Source: Erythrobacter sp. UBA1916 | Lineage (GTDB): Bacteria > Pseudomonadota > Alphaproteobacteria > Sphingomonadales > Sphingomonadaceae | Length of the DNA stretch: 38,080 nucleotides | Reading direction: 5' to 3' | NCBI GenBank assembly: GCA_002337385.1 | Contig: DDFY01000031.1 | Location: 21,183-59,262 of the forward strand | Part shown: piece after piece, positions 1 to 8,081 of the stretch | Numbering within the stretch: the stretch's first letter is position 1 | How the letters are laid out: every line of letters starts with the position of its first letter | Translations under genes and position numbers: made by a program | Notes under the pieces: generated by a model | Seen by the model: only the letters and a program-made list of their open reading frames with translations | The model's database searches: none | Told to the model about the DNA's origin: nothing

Positions 1-1
1 G

Positions 2-101
2 TGTCGTTTTCAGGATACGACTGGACGCTCGGGCGCCGCCCAATTTCTGGATCCTGCGTTGAAAGAATACGGCTGGATTCAGGGAAGAATACCGCCGGAC
101 G
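2..101 (+). repeat. Left transposon end with three TniA-site-like repeats
   Basis: The terminal TGTCG at 2-6 is followed by three direct 17-bp repeats at 11-27, 63-79 and 85-101. They share GATAC or GAATAC, a C two bases later, and GGACG or GGATT. The same repeats occur in inverted orientation at 16590-16704. The arrangement matches the multi-site ends bound by TniA-type transposases. Function is inferred from position and family. Confidence 0.7.
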
Positions 102-328
102 CCTGGATGCTGCGTGGCTGATCTCCAGCGTTTTTCGGCGACACTTTCTTAGCGCATTCACAGGCTAGGACAGGCGGGGCAGGGGGCTTCTCTCAACGTC
201 CGCACACTCGGTTCAAACGGGATGGGTGCCAGGCATCTGATCCGCCTCGGACGATGGTCAACCGGGGCTCAAGCGATTACCATACGGGGACAACCGGTCG
301 GTTGACCCCGTTAGATGGATTGTGACAA
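102..328 (+). promoter_or_regulatory. Non-coding leader of the resolvase gene, candidate res site
   Basis: No convincing gene lies between the terminal repeats and the resolvase start. The stretch contains a dyad with 9-bp perfect arms, GGTCAACCG at 256-264 and CGGTTGACC at 299-307, ending 21 bp before the resolvase ATG. Serine resolvases of transposons normally act at a res site directly upstream of their own gene and repress themselves there. The dyad is therefore a reasonable candidate for a res subsite or operator. The exact subsites cannot be assigned from sequence alone. Confidence 0.4.
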
Positions 329-1246
329 ATGCCCTTGATCGGTTACGCCCGCGTTTCTACCGACGAACAGGATACCTTCGCCCAGATTAGTGAGTTAAGA
401 CGCGCAGGCTGTGTAACCCTATTCGAGGACCGGGCCAGCGGCGCTAGCCGCAGCCGTCCGAAACTGGCCAGCGCGCTCGCAGCGGTGGGACAGGGGGACA
501 CCCTCGTGGTTGTGCGGATCGATCGCCTCGCACGATCGTTGTCACATTTGCTGGAAATCGTCGAAGCGCTCCGCGCCAAGGGAGCGTATTTTCGCTCGAT
601 CAATGATCCGATCGACACCAGCAGCCCGCAAGGGATGCTGATGACACAGATGCTTGGCGCCTTTGCGGAGTTCGAACGTGCGCTTATTCGCGAGCGGACG
701 CGGGCAGGGCTGAAGGCCGCGGTTGCGCGCGGCGCCAGACCGGGAAATCCGAAGATGCGCGCGAGAGACCCGTCGGCGATAGGCGACTTGCGCCACAGTT
801 TGATGGAAAAGCATCTTCACGAATTGGTCGATGGCCGGCTTCGATGGCTGCCAATCGTCGAGCGGTTGCGACCGCACTTACCCTGGAGCTTGGTGCTCCG
901 GCGTATTCAGGCGCTTAAGCCGCCGGTGCGGTCGTTTTCCGAGCGTACCCTGGTGAAGGCATGCCGAACGTTGGTCGAAGCGGGCTACGCTGATCGGGTG
1001 ATACTCGAGGCGGCGCCGCGATTGGCTCCCGACAGTCGGATCGCATTGCTGGTGGCCGACAAGCTCAACAACGATCCAGATGCTACTCTTCGCAGCCTCG
1101 CGACGTGGTTGAGCAAGGATTTGCGAGAGCCAACGCCGCGCAAAGGTACGCAATGGTCGCCTGAGGGGGTGAGGCGCGTGATTTCTCAGGCGCGGAATTT
1201 GGGCTTGATCGTCGTGCCGAAGTTACCGGCGACCTTATCGCCGTGA
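329..1246 (+). CDS. Serine recombinase (resolvase family) with extended C-terminus
   Basis: 305 aa. The N-terminal catalytic domain (about residues 1-135) starts IGYARVST with the nucleophile Ser at residue 10, has the RIDRLARS motif, and has the typical EFERALIRERT helix leading into the DNA-binding part. Ordinary transposon resolvases are about 185-200 aa; this one has roughly 110 extra residues. The extra region ends in a WSPEGVRRVISQA segment that resembles the helix-turn-helix end of longer recombinases. The gene lies just inside the left transposon end and reads towards the cargo. It probably resolves cointegrates made by the tniABQ system, taking the place of TniR. In Tn5053 and Tn402 the resolvase gene sits next to tniQ, so its position here is unusual. 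The ATG start is supported by the family N-terminus. Confidence 0.88.
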   Translation: MPLIGYARVSTDEQDTFAQISELRRAGCVTLFEDRASGASRSRPKLASALAAVGQGDTLVVVRIDRLARSLSHLLEIVEALRAKGAYFRSINDPIDTSSPQGMLMTQMLGAFAEFERALIRERTRAGLKAAVARGARPGNPKMRARDPSAIGDLRHSLMEKHLHELVDGRLRWLPIVERLRPHLPWSLVLRRIQALKPPVRSFSERTLVKACRTLVEAGYADRVILEAAPRLAPDSRIALLVADKLNNDPDATLRSLATWLSKDLREPTPRKGTQWSPEGVRRVISQARNLGLIVVPKLPATLSP

Positions 1247-1348
1247 ATGCCGGAGAAGGTCGGCTGCGGGCCGAAAGGCGACTGACAGCTTCCAGCGCAG
1301 GAGAGGCATGAAGTTGCCGTACAGATCCACCTCCGCATGCGTTGCTGC

Positions 1349-1377
1349 TTGACCAAACGCATTCGCCATACGATATG
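1349..1377 (+). promoter_or_regulatory. Sigma70-type promoter of the fluoride module
   Basis: A -35 TTGACC at 1349-1354 is separated by exactly 17 bp from a -10 GATATG at 1372-1377. Transcription would start around 1384, immediately before the riboswitch aptamer at 1385. This spacing and placement make it the likely promoter of the CLC-F operon. Confidence 0.65.
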
Positions 1378-1384
1378 CGCCGGC

Positions 1385-1442
1385 AAGGCGATGGATTTCC
1401 GCCGGGCTTCGGCCGAACCGCCTTCGGGCTGATGATTCCTAC
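1385..1442 (+). ncRNA. Fluoride riboswitch (crcB motif)
   Basis: The conserved blocks of the crcB RNA appear in order: GGCGATGGA at 1387-1395, CCGCC at 1399-1403, a variable GC-rich loop, AACCGCC at 1416-1422, and GGCTGATGATTCCTAC at 1427-1442. In the known family these form the pseudoknotted fluoride-Mg aptamer. The downstream gene is a fluoride-type CLC transporter, which is the classic partner. A short TGCG-TTTT-CGCA hairpin (1446-1457) and an AGGAGG ribosome site (1462-1467) follow. There is no U-tract terminator, so control of translation is more likely than transcription termination; that part is inference. Confidence 0.93.
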
Positions 1443-1471
1443 CTGATGCGTTTTCGCAACAAGGAGGAATC

Positions 1472-2860
1472 GTGCGCGCTAAATTCGCAATATTGCTGTC
1501 GAACCTGAACGTCCTGACCTTTGTTCGGGACCGGCACGACCATGCTCTGTCCGTGTTGCGTTGGCTGGCGCTCCTTGTTCCCATGGCGGCGGCGGTGGGC
1601 AGTCTCTGCGCAGCCTTCCTCTGGAGCCTGGATATTGCCACGCGCACGCGCTTTGCGCATCCATGGCTGCTGTTCCTCCTGCCGGTCGGCGGGTTCGCGG
1701 TCGGGCTGCTCTATCATCTGTTTGGCCGCAGCGTCGAAGGCGGCAACAACCTGATCGTCGAGCAGGTCCATGAACCGGGCGGCGGCGTACCTTTGCGCAT
1801 GGCGCCGCTAATCTTCCTCGGCACCGTTGTCACGCACCTGTTCGGCGGCTCGGCCGGGCGAGAAGGGACGGCTGTGCAGCTGGGCGGCAGCCTTGCCAGC
1901 GCCTTCGCCACGATGTTTCGGCTTGATGCCGAGAGTACCCGCATCATCCTGATGGCGGGTATTGCCGCAGGTTTCGGGGCCGTTTTCGGCACACCGCTGG
2001 CAGGCGCCGTTTTCGCTCTCGAAGTGCTGGCAGTCGGCCGTGTGGAATATCGGGCGCTGGTGCCGGTACTGATAGCTGCGATTGTCGGCGACTGGACCTG
2101 TCACCAGTGGGGAATCCACCACGGATTGTACCATATCGACTATCTCCAGCGCGCGGTCGGACCGATTGCCGTCGACCCGGTGCTTCTGCTCGAGGCGGGC
2201 GTTGCCGGTGTGGCGTTTGGACTGGTCGGCCTGCTGTTCTCCGAACTGTCGCACGGCTTCGGCGACTTCGTGAAGCGCCACGTCCGCTTCGGGCCGCTGC
2301 GTCCCTTCCTGGGCGGCCTGGCGGTGATCGCTCTGGTCTATCTGCTCGGTACGCGCGACTATCTTGGCCTCGGCGTCTGGGCGCCCGACGCCTCGACACC
2401 CACCATCGCCGGCTTTTTCGCGCCGGGGCCTGACTACTGGAGTTGGGCGCTCAAGCTGCTGTTCACGGTCGTGACGCTGGGCACCGGCTTCAAGGGAGGC
2501 GAGGTAACGCCGCTGTTCTTCATCGGCGCGGCGCTCGGCCACGCCCTTGGCACCCTATTCGGCGCTCCTGTCGATCTTTTTGCCGGTCTCGGGTTCGTTG
2601 CTGTCTTTGCCGGGGCAGCGAACACGCCTTTGGCCTGCACCATCATGGGCATCGAACTGTTCGGTGCTACCCATGCCGTCTACATCGCCGTAGCCTGTTT
2701 CGTCGCCTATCTGTGCTCAGGCCACAGCGGCATCTACCTGTCTCAGCAGATTGCCGTCCCCAAGCATCCGCGCATTTCCATCAGCCCCGGCATTACGCTG
2801 CGGAGCGTTCGCGCCGCGCGCCCTCAGATCACAAAGCAGGATCTTCGTAAAAATGACTGA
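1472..2860 (+). CDS. eriC: CLC-F fluoride/proton antiporter
   Basis: 462-aa multi-pass inner-membrane protein of the CLC family. The anion-selectivity signature is GNNLI at residues 91-95 instead of the chloride-type GSGIP. It also has GREGT at 129-133 with the gating glutamate at 131. Both are hallmarks of the fluoride-specific CLC-F (EriC-F) branch, which exports fluoride in exchange for protons. A fluoride riboswitch directly upstream supports the substrate assignment independently. The GTG start at 1472 is chosen because AGGAGG lies 4 bp before it. The stop overlaps the next start by 8 bp, so the DUF190 gene is probably translationally coupled. Confidence 0.93.
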   Translation: MRAKFAILLSNLNVLTFVRDRHDHALSVLRWLALLVPMAAAVGSLCAAFLWSLDIATRTRFAHPWLLFLLPVGGFAVGLLYHLFGRSVEGGNNLIVEQVHEPGGGVPLRMAPLIFLGTVVTHLFGGSAGREGTAVQLGGSLASAFATMFRLDAESTRIILMAGIAAGFGAVFGTPLAGAVFALEVLAVGRVEYRALVPVLIAAIVGDWTCHQWGIHHGLYHIDYLQRAVGPIAVDPVLLLEAGVAGVAFGLVGLLFSELSHGFGDFVKRHVRFGPLRPFLGGLAVIALVYLLGTRDYLGLGVWAPDASTPTIAGFFAPGPDYWSWALKLLFTVVTLGTGFKGGEVTPLFFIGAALGHALGTLFGAPVDLFAGLGFVAVFAGAANTPLACTIMGIELFGATHAVYIAVACFVAYLCSGHSGIYLSQQIAVPKHPRISISPGITLRSVRAARPQITKQDLRKND

Positions 2861-3254
2861 CACGGCTATTCTCACGTCCAGCGAGATCGGCATGCTGCGT
2901 ATCTACATGGCGCCGCGTGATACGGCAGAGCCGCGCAAGGCATGGAAGCTGTGGTCAGCACGCCCGCTCTATCGTGAGCTTGTCGTCCAGGCCAAGGCTG
3001 CCGGTCTGATGAACGCCGTAGCCCATCATACCCATTACGGCTTCAGCAACCACGGGCCGGTGCTCGATCAGGGCGCGGAAACGAGCAATCCCTATCTGAC
3101 CATGTGCGTCGAACTGATCGGCCACCGCGCCGATCTTGAACTGTTCTGCCAGCGGCATGCCGCCCTGCTGTCGACGAAGGTGGTCATCTACAAACAGCTC
3201 GAACATTGGTCGATCGAAGCCCCGGCAAGGCCGCATCAGGAGAGCAAAGCATAA
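2853..3254 (+). CDS. DUF190 family protein (fluoride-module associated)
   Basis: 133 aa; the start MTDTAI at 2853 lies inside the end of the CLC-F gene. The pattern LRIYMAPRD near the N-terminus, then WKLWSARPLYRELVVQAKAAGL and a C-terminal VVIYKQLEHW, fits DUF190. This is a small PII-like fold family often encoded beside crcB or eriC genes and under fluoride riboswitches. Its biochemical role is not established; a regulatory or accessory role in fluoride export is the usual proposal. Longer in-frame starts exist upstream but would bury the N-terminus in the CLC gene, so 2853 is preferred. Confidence 0.8.
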   Translation: MTDTAILTSSEIGMLRIYMAPRDTAEPRKAWKLWSARPLYRELVVQAKAAGLMNAVAHHTHYGFSNHGPVLDQGAETSNPYLTMCVELIGHRADLELFCQRHAALLSTKVVIYKQLEHWSIEAPARPHQESKA

Positions 3255-4066
3255 AGATCCTTTCCGTCATCGTCGGAGCCGACAGCACTGCGACATGCCT
3301 CAATGCAGCCGTTCTCGCAGCGCAGAGCGTGGGGGACTGTACAATCGAAGCGCTGAATGTCGTGGTCGATCCCGGCCTGCTCGTTGCCGCCAGCGAAGAG
3401 GTCGATATGCAGCGTCTGCGCGAACATTGGGAAGGCACGGCCAGCGAGCGATCGGCCGCCTGCCACACGGCTTTCGTGGCATGGACCGCAGGAGCCGCCC
3501 AGGACGCGCCACCCGTTGCCTGGCGAACCATCGTTGGGGATGAGCAAGTCGTGGTGACGCAGGAGGCGAACAATGCCGACCTGCTGGTCGTGATCGCCCA
3601 CGAGCGAAACATGGACGGCGGGGACGCCCTGCATGCCGCGCTGTTCGATAGCCAGAAACCGGTGCTGATCGTCCCGGTTTCCTGGAAGCCCCAGCCCGGT
3701 CAGAGCTTTTCGCGTGTGGCTGCCGGCTTGAGCGACTCCGATGCGGCAAGGCGCGCCATCGAGGCGGCCACGCCCTGGTTGGAAGGCGCCACTGACGTCA
3801 CCGCTATTCGGATCGGCGATGCAGGTGATCCGGCGCTCAAGCTGGAAGCGCTGCTCGACGATGCAGGGATTGCGCACCAGCTCCACGTCGTGCCGCGCTC
3901 GCACGAAAACCTTGGTCAGCAACTCCTGACTGAGGCCCATCTGGCGGGAGCGGATATGCTTGTGACGGGAGCCTATCGGCATAACCAGCTGATCGAATGG
4001 TTCGCAGGCGGAACCACCCGGCACCTGCTCGCCAAGGCGGACATCCCGCTCCTGATGGTTCGCTAA
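3206..4066 (+). CDS. Tandem universal stress protein (UspA-like)
   Basis: About 271-286 aa with two Usp-like halves. The first begins ILSVIVGAD. The second ends with GADMLVTGAYRHNQLIEWFAGGTTRHLLAKADIPLLMVR, which carries the G-x-G-x-TRHLL nucleotide-binding loop and the closing IPLLMV strand. Usp genes are known companions of fluoride riboswitch operons, and this one overlaps the DUF190 gene. The start is uncertain. The only standard start codon in frame is TTG at 3206, which has no clear ribosome site. The protein family would begin at codon 3251, which is ATA; it has AGGAG at 3238-3242 and overlaps the preceding TAA stop. The coordinate given is the standard-codon option. Confidence 0.82.
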   Translation: MVDRSPGKAASGEQSIKILSVIVGADSTATCLNAAVLAAQSVGDCTIEALNVVVDPGLLVAASEEVDMQRLREHWEGTASERSAACHTAFVAWTAGAAQDAPPVAWRTIVGDEQVVVTQEANNADLLVVIAHERNMDGGDALHAALFDSQKPVLIVPVSWKPQPGQSFSRVAAGLSDSDAARRAIEAATPWLEGATDVTAIRIGDAGDPALKLEALLDDAGIAHQLHVVPRSHENLGQQLLTEAHLAGADMLVTGAYRHNQLIEWFAGGTTRHLLAKADIPLLMVR

Positions 4067-4132
4067 GGTTGAAGGGGGCGTGATCTGACGGGCGCATCGA
4101 CACGACGCAGCAGAGACAGGTAGCATCGCGCG

Positions 4133-5446
4133 ATGATCTCCATCCCGAACCTGACGCTCGCTTATCTGCTGCTCGAATGGGCGATCCGGCTCATCATGGT
4201 GGTGGTCATTCCGGTGCGGCGTCCGCCCGAAGCGGCGCGCAGTTGGCTGCTTCTCGTGCTGTTCTTGCCGGTGCCCGCCTTCATCCTGTACCGCCTGATC
4301 GGCCGGGCCGCGTTCCCATCCTGGCGGCGGGACCGCTTCAGGCGGGCGGCGCCGGAGCGGGAGAGTGCCGGGCAGGCGCTGATGAGCAGCAAAAGCGCGC
4401 CTTCCCGGACAGCTGTGCTTGCACAATGGCTGGGCGGTTTTCCAAACTGTGGGGGCAACGCCCTCCATCTGCTTGAGGACTATGACGGCACGATCGACGC
4501 TATGGTGACGGCGATAGATGCAGCCCATGTTCGGGTGCATCTGCTGACCTACATCTTCGCAGACGACCGGACGGGACAGAAAGTCGCAGATGCCCTTGGC
4601 CGCGCACATGCACGCGGCGTCGATGTCCGCGTCCTGATCGATGCGCTGGGCTCGCGCCCTTGGGCAAAACGCAGCCTACCGATGCTGGCGGACCGAGGCG
4701 TCACTGCCCGCCTGGTCCTGCCGGTTCGCTTCGCGGCGCTTCGCCGTGCGCGAAGCGATCTGCGCAATCACCGCAAGCTGTGCCTGATCGATGGCAGGGT
4801 CGCTTTCGTAGGGTCGCAGAATATTGTGAACCGCGATTTCAAGCCCGGGATCGTAAATGACGAACTCGTAGCGCGGGTTGAAGGCCCGGTTGTCTGCGCG
4901 CTCGATGCGGTCTTTGCCAGCGACTTGTTCCTTGAGACCGAACAGACCATCGCGGCCTTGCCCGTGCCCGATGCCTCAGGCGCCTCAGAATTGCAGGCGA
5001 TGCCCAGTGGGCCAGACTACCGCGTGCCCGGCTATGAGCGATTGCTCGTCGAACTCGTTCACGAGGCGCAAGAGAATATCACCATTGTCTCGCCCTATCT
5101 GATCCCAGACGAAGCCCTGCTGACCGCGCTCAAGAACGCGGTCGCACGCGGCGTCGCGATCGACCTCGTCGTTTCGCGTGTCGTGGACCAGCGGCTCGTG
5201 AACCTTGCCCAGCGATCCTATTATAGCGAACTGCTCGAGGCGGGCGTACGCCTCCACCTCTACCGCGACAGGTTGCTGCACGCGAAGAACGTATCGATCG
5301 ATGGCCGCATGGCCGTCATCGGATCCAGCAATGCCGATGTTCGCTCCTTCATGCTGAATGCCGAGATCAGCCTGATCTTGCATGATGAAGCGTCCACCGG
5401 ACCTCTCGCGGATGTCCAACGGGGATACATCCGCCGAAGCGACTGA
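4133..5446 (+). CDS. cls: Cardiolipin synthase-like phospholipase D family protein
   Basis: 437 aa. The N-terminus has two membrane segments (about residues 5-27 and 37-54), then two phospholipase-D HKD motifs. The first is HRKLCLID (H213, K215, D220) followed by GSQN, and the second is HAKNVSID (H383, K385, D390) followed by GSSN. This is the layout of bacterial ClsA-type cardiolipin synthases, which join two phosphatidylglycerol molecules at the inner membrane. It lies 66 bp after the Usp gene on the same strand and may be the last gene of the fluoride operon. A link between membrane lipid adjustment and fluoride stress is inference. A more general PLD-family transphosphatidylase remains possible. 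Confidence 0.85.
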   Translation: MISIPNLTLAYLLLEWAIRLIMVVVIPVRRPPEAARSWLLLVLFLPVPAFILYRLIGRAAFPSWRRDRFRRAAPERESAGQALMSSKSAPSRTAVLAQWLGGFPNCGGNALHLLEDYDGTIDAMVTAIDAAHVRVHLLTYIFADDRTGQKVADALGRAHARGVDVRVLIDALGSRPWAKRSLPMLADRGVTARLVLPVRFAALRRARSDLRNHRKLCLIDGRVAFVGSQNIVNRDFKPGIVNDELVARVEGPVVCALDAVFASDLFLETEQTIAALPVPDASGASELQAMPSGPDYRVPGYERLLVELVHEAQENITIVSPYLIPDEALLTALKNAVARGVAIDLVVSRVVDQRLVNLAQRSYYSELLEAGVRLHLYRDRLLHAKNVSIDGRMAVIGSSNADVRSFMLNAEISLILHDEASTGPLADVQRGYIRRSD

Positions 5447-5513
5447 CTTTTGCTGGAGGAATGGCGTGATCGCCCGCGTGTTTCCCGCTTCTGCGAAAAT
5501 CTAGCTCGCCTCG

Positions 5514-6086
5514 TCAGTCCTTTGCTGTGACCTCGCGCCTGCGGTGCCGGAAGTGTGCGGCGAGGCCGACGAGGAGCAGCACCGCGAGTACGGGCAGCAG
5601 AACATGGCCCACATCGCGGACGCGGCCAAAAGCGGCCTCGATGCCCTGACCGAAAAGGTAACCCAAGGTCACGAAGACCGTCGCCCAAACCATGGCCGCC
5701 AGAGCGTTGATGGCCATGAAGCGGGAGGCAGGAAGCGCAGTCGTGCCGATCGCGATCGGGCTGACGGTGCGCAGGCCATACAGAAAGCGGAACCCGAACA
5801 CGAACAGCACCGGCCGCCGCTCGAACACATCGATGGCGCGGCGGAACGCGGCTTTCTGCTGGACGCGCTGAACGTAGCGATGATTGCGGAACCGGCGGCC
5901 GAGGGCAAAGAAGATCTGATCCGCGACGAAGGAACCGAGCGCCGCCGCTGCTATGGCGGCGGGGTACGCGATCAGGCCACGGTGGACCATCACGCCGCCC
6001 AGCACGACTACCGTCTCGCCTTCGATGCCCGCACCAAGGAACAGAGCCGCAAGGCCGTACTGGCTAAGGATCGCTTCAAGCGTCAC
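5514..6086 (-). CDS. DedA family membrane protein
   Basis: 190-aa hydrophobic protein. It shows the DedA/SNARE-associated pattern: an N-terminal segment with LFLGAGIEGETVVVLGG, a central FFALGRRF, then FGFRFLYGLRTVSPIAIGTT and C-terminal membrane helices. The F-x-x-R-F-x-x-G-x-R segment is the conserved DedA core. Members move lipid carriers such as undecaprenyl phosphate across the inner membrane or support membrane energetics. The gene is the third in a minus-strand operon; its ATG overlaps the stop of the YVTN gene in ATGA form. It converges on the cls gene with 67 bp between the stops. Confidence 0.83.
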   Translation of the reverse strand: MTLEAILSQYGLAALFLGAGIEGETVVVLGGVMVHRGLIAYPAAIAAAALGSFVADQIFFALGRRFRNHRYVQRVQQKAAFRRAIDVFERRPVLFVFGFRFLYGLRTVSPIAIGTTALPASRFMAINALAAMVWATVFVTLGYLFGQGIEAAFGRVRDVGHVLLPVLAVLLLVGLAAHFRHRRREVTAKD

Positions 6087-7519
6087 GGCTTCTGCCGCTG
6101 GACCACCGCGCCAGCCTCATCCGGCGCGCCGGAACGGATTACGAGGAAGCGGCGCTCTGCAGGCGCGGCATCCTTGACGATCTGCCGGATCGGGCCAACC
6201 GCATTGACGATCGCCGCGCCTGCCGGATTGGTCATGAACTTGGCCAGCGGCTCGATTGTACCGGTGCCATCCTGACGTGCCGCCAGACCCAGCGTAAAGG
6301 TCTGCTTGGGCGCCAGTCCGGCGACGGCAGCCTGCAGGATCTGGACCTGCCCCTGATCGAACAGCGACACCTGGCTCTGTCCCTGACCTTCCAGGACGAC
6401 CTGCGCTTTCCCCTGCGCCTTGGCGAGCGGCACGAGGTTGTCGAGGCCTTGCCCCGAAGGCACGGCGCCGGGCACATAGGCGACGCCTTGCGGGCCCTGT
6501 CCGATCGGGATCGTGGCAATGACCTTGTTCGTGGCCGTATCTATGACGGCGACTGCATCGTCATTTTCCAGCCCGACATAGATCCGGCTGCCATCGCCTG
6601 AGGGCCAGAGCCCATGCGGCAGCGCGCCGACCGGCACCGAGGCGATCTGGTCGAAAGTGTCGGTGCGGAACACCTTGACGATATTCTGCGTGCCGACCGT
6701 GACATAGGCGAACTGGCCTTTGGGAGTCCTGGCGATGTTGACATGGTTCGTGATCGGCCCGGTGTCGATCGTCTTCATCACGGCGAAAGGCGGCTTGGCG
6801 TCGAAGACCATGACCTTGCCGACGTCCTTGAGCGTCAGCCATACCTGCTTGCCGTCAGGCGTGGCGGCGATGTCCGGGCAGAACGGGCTGTCCTGCTTCA
6901 CGCGGCCAACGATGCGCTTCGACCTCGTGTCGATCACGACGGTTTCCGGCGAGAAGCTGGAACAGACGTAGCCGTATTTCCCATCGGGCGAGAAGATCGT
7001 CATGCCCGGCCCATTGGGTACAGCAATACGGCCCGTCTCCTTGAAGGTGGTCCCGTCGAGCACAGCGATATAATCCTCGCCGCGCACGCTCACCCAGACT
7101 TCTCGGCCATCGGGCCGGAAGAAGGCTTCATGCGGGGAACGCCCGACGTAGGCGGTGTGCTTCACGGCATTGGTCGCGGTATCGATGAAGCTGACCGAGT
7201 TGGACCCGATCGACACGACCGCCAGTGTACGGCGATCAGGCGAGAAGCCCATGCCATGCACCAGAAGCTGGCCGCGATAGAGCGGGCTGAGATTTGCAGG
7301 CGTAGGATCGCCGAGCTTGATGACACCCAGCAGCGTGTTCGTCGACGGATCGATGACCGATACCGTGTTGGAAAACTGGTCCGAGGTGTAGAAACGGTCC
7401 TGAGCGCTGATAGCCCGATCAGGCTGGGCATTGGGAACCTGCTGCGCATTTGCCGGGAGTGCGACAAGGGCAGCCGCTATCGGCAAGGTGTACGACACGA
7501 TGCTCAGCGTCTTCTTCAT
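6083..7519 (-). CDS. Secreted YVTN beta-propeller protein
   Basis: 478 aa. The start MKKTLS at 7519 is chosen because it begins a clean signal peptide (about residues 1-26, ending PANAQQ) and overlaps the DUF305 stop as ATGA. The body holds repeated blades of the YVTN/NHL type, such as SVIDPSTNTLLGVIKLG, SFIDTATNAVKHTAYVG and AVIDTATNKVIATIPIG, spaced about 40-50 residues apart. A C-terminal domain of about 110 residues follows without obvious blades. The protein is probably periplasmic. Proteins of this kind often occur beside copper or redox proteins; the neighbouring DUF305 gene is consistent, but the substrate is unknown. Confidence 0.83.
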   Translation of the reverse strand: MKKTLSIVSYTLPIAAALVALPANAQQVPNAQPDRAISAQDRFYTSDQFSNTVSVIDPSTNTLLGVIKLGDPTPANLSPLYRGQLLVHGMGFSPDRRTLAVVSIGSNSVSFIDTATNAVKHTAYVGRSPHEAFFRPDGREVWVSVRGEDYIAVLDGTTFKETGRIAVPNGPGMTIFSPDGKYGYVCSSFSPETVVIDTRSKRIVGRVKQDSPFCPDIAATPDGKQVWLTLKDVGKVMVFDAKPPFAVMKTIDTGPITNHVNIARTPKGQFAYVTVGTQNIVKVFRTDTFDQIASVPVGALPHGLWPSGDGSRIYVGLENDDAVAVIDTATNKVIATIPIGQGPQGVAYVPGAVPSGQGLDNLVPLAKAQGKAQVVLEGQGQSQVSLFDQGQVQILQAAVAGLAPKQTFTLGLAARQDGTGTIEPLAKFMTNPAGAAIVNAVGPIRQIVKDAAPAERRFLVIRSGAPDEAGAVVQRQKP

Positions 7520-7899
7520 TTGTCGTCTCCCATGTGATGGTGCGCGCTGGCAGCGGGGCCTGTCTTTTTCGCGAGAATGTCCTGCATGACGGCGATCTCC
7601 TGCCGCTGCTCGACGATGATGCCCTGAGCCAGGCGGCGCAGGCGTTCGTCTTTTCCGTATCTGAGCTCCGCTTCCGCCATCTCGATCGCGCCCTGGTGAT
7701 GGGGGATCATCATCGCCGCGAAGTCGCGGTCCGGGTCGCCCGATGGCGCAATCATCATCGCATGGTGCATCCGCTCCATGGAGGCTGCCATCTGGCTTGC
7801 AAAGCCATCGGACGATGCCGCCAGTGCGGCCGCCGATGCTGTCGCCGCGCAAAGGCCGGCCAATCCCCATAGCAGTTTCAAGTGAAGCCCTTTCGTCAT
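7516..7899 (-). CDS. DUF305 family periplasmic protein (CopM-like)
   Basis: 127 aa. A signal peptide covers about residues 1-28. The DUF305 core follows: a MERMHHAMM segment (residues 41-49), then DRDFAAMMIPHHQGAIEMAEAEL (residues 58-79), and a C-terminal HHH motif. DUF305 is a small helical ferritin-like fold. Some members, such as cyanobacterial CopM, bind copper through Met and His residues, and the many M and H here suit metal binding. The start at 7899 is the one that gives a complete signal peptide. It is the first gene of a three-gene operon with the YVTN and DedA genes. A metal-handling role is inference. Confidence 0.82.
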   Translation of the reverse strand: MTKGLHLKLLWGLAGLCAATASAAALAASSDGFASQMAASMERMHHAMMIAPSGDPDRDFAAMMIPHHQGAIEMAEAELRYGKDERLRRLAQGIIVEQRQEIAVMQDILAKKTGPAASAHHHMGDDK

Positions 7900-8081
7900 G
7901 GCGTTCCGGCGATAACGCCTACAGCGGTCGCAGGTGTCATCCTCGCAGCATGCAACGGAAAAAATGCGAGCTGCCGAGGAGCAGGTACGCCAACGCAGGC
8001 GTTGCCTGTCGAACACATGGCGCAACACTCGCCATCGATCCAACCGATGATTTTTGTAGTTTCGATAGGATTTGACGATCA

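Noticed and set aside
3236..4609. A 457-codon minus-strand open frame opposite the Usp and cls genes
   Set aside because: It spans two well-supported genes on the other strand and has no family features.
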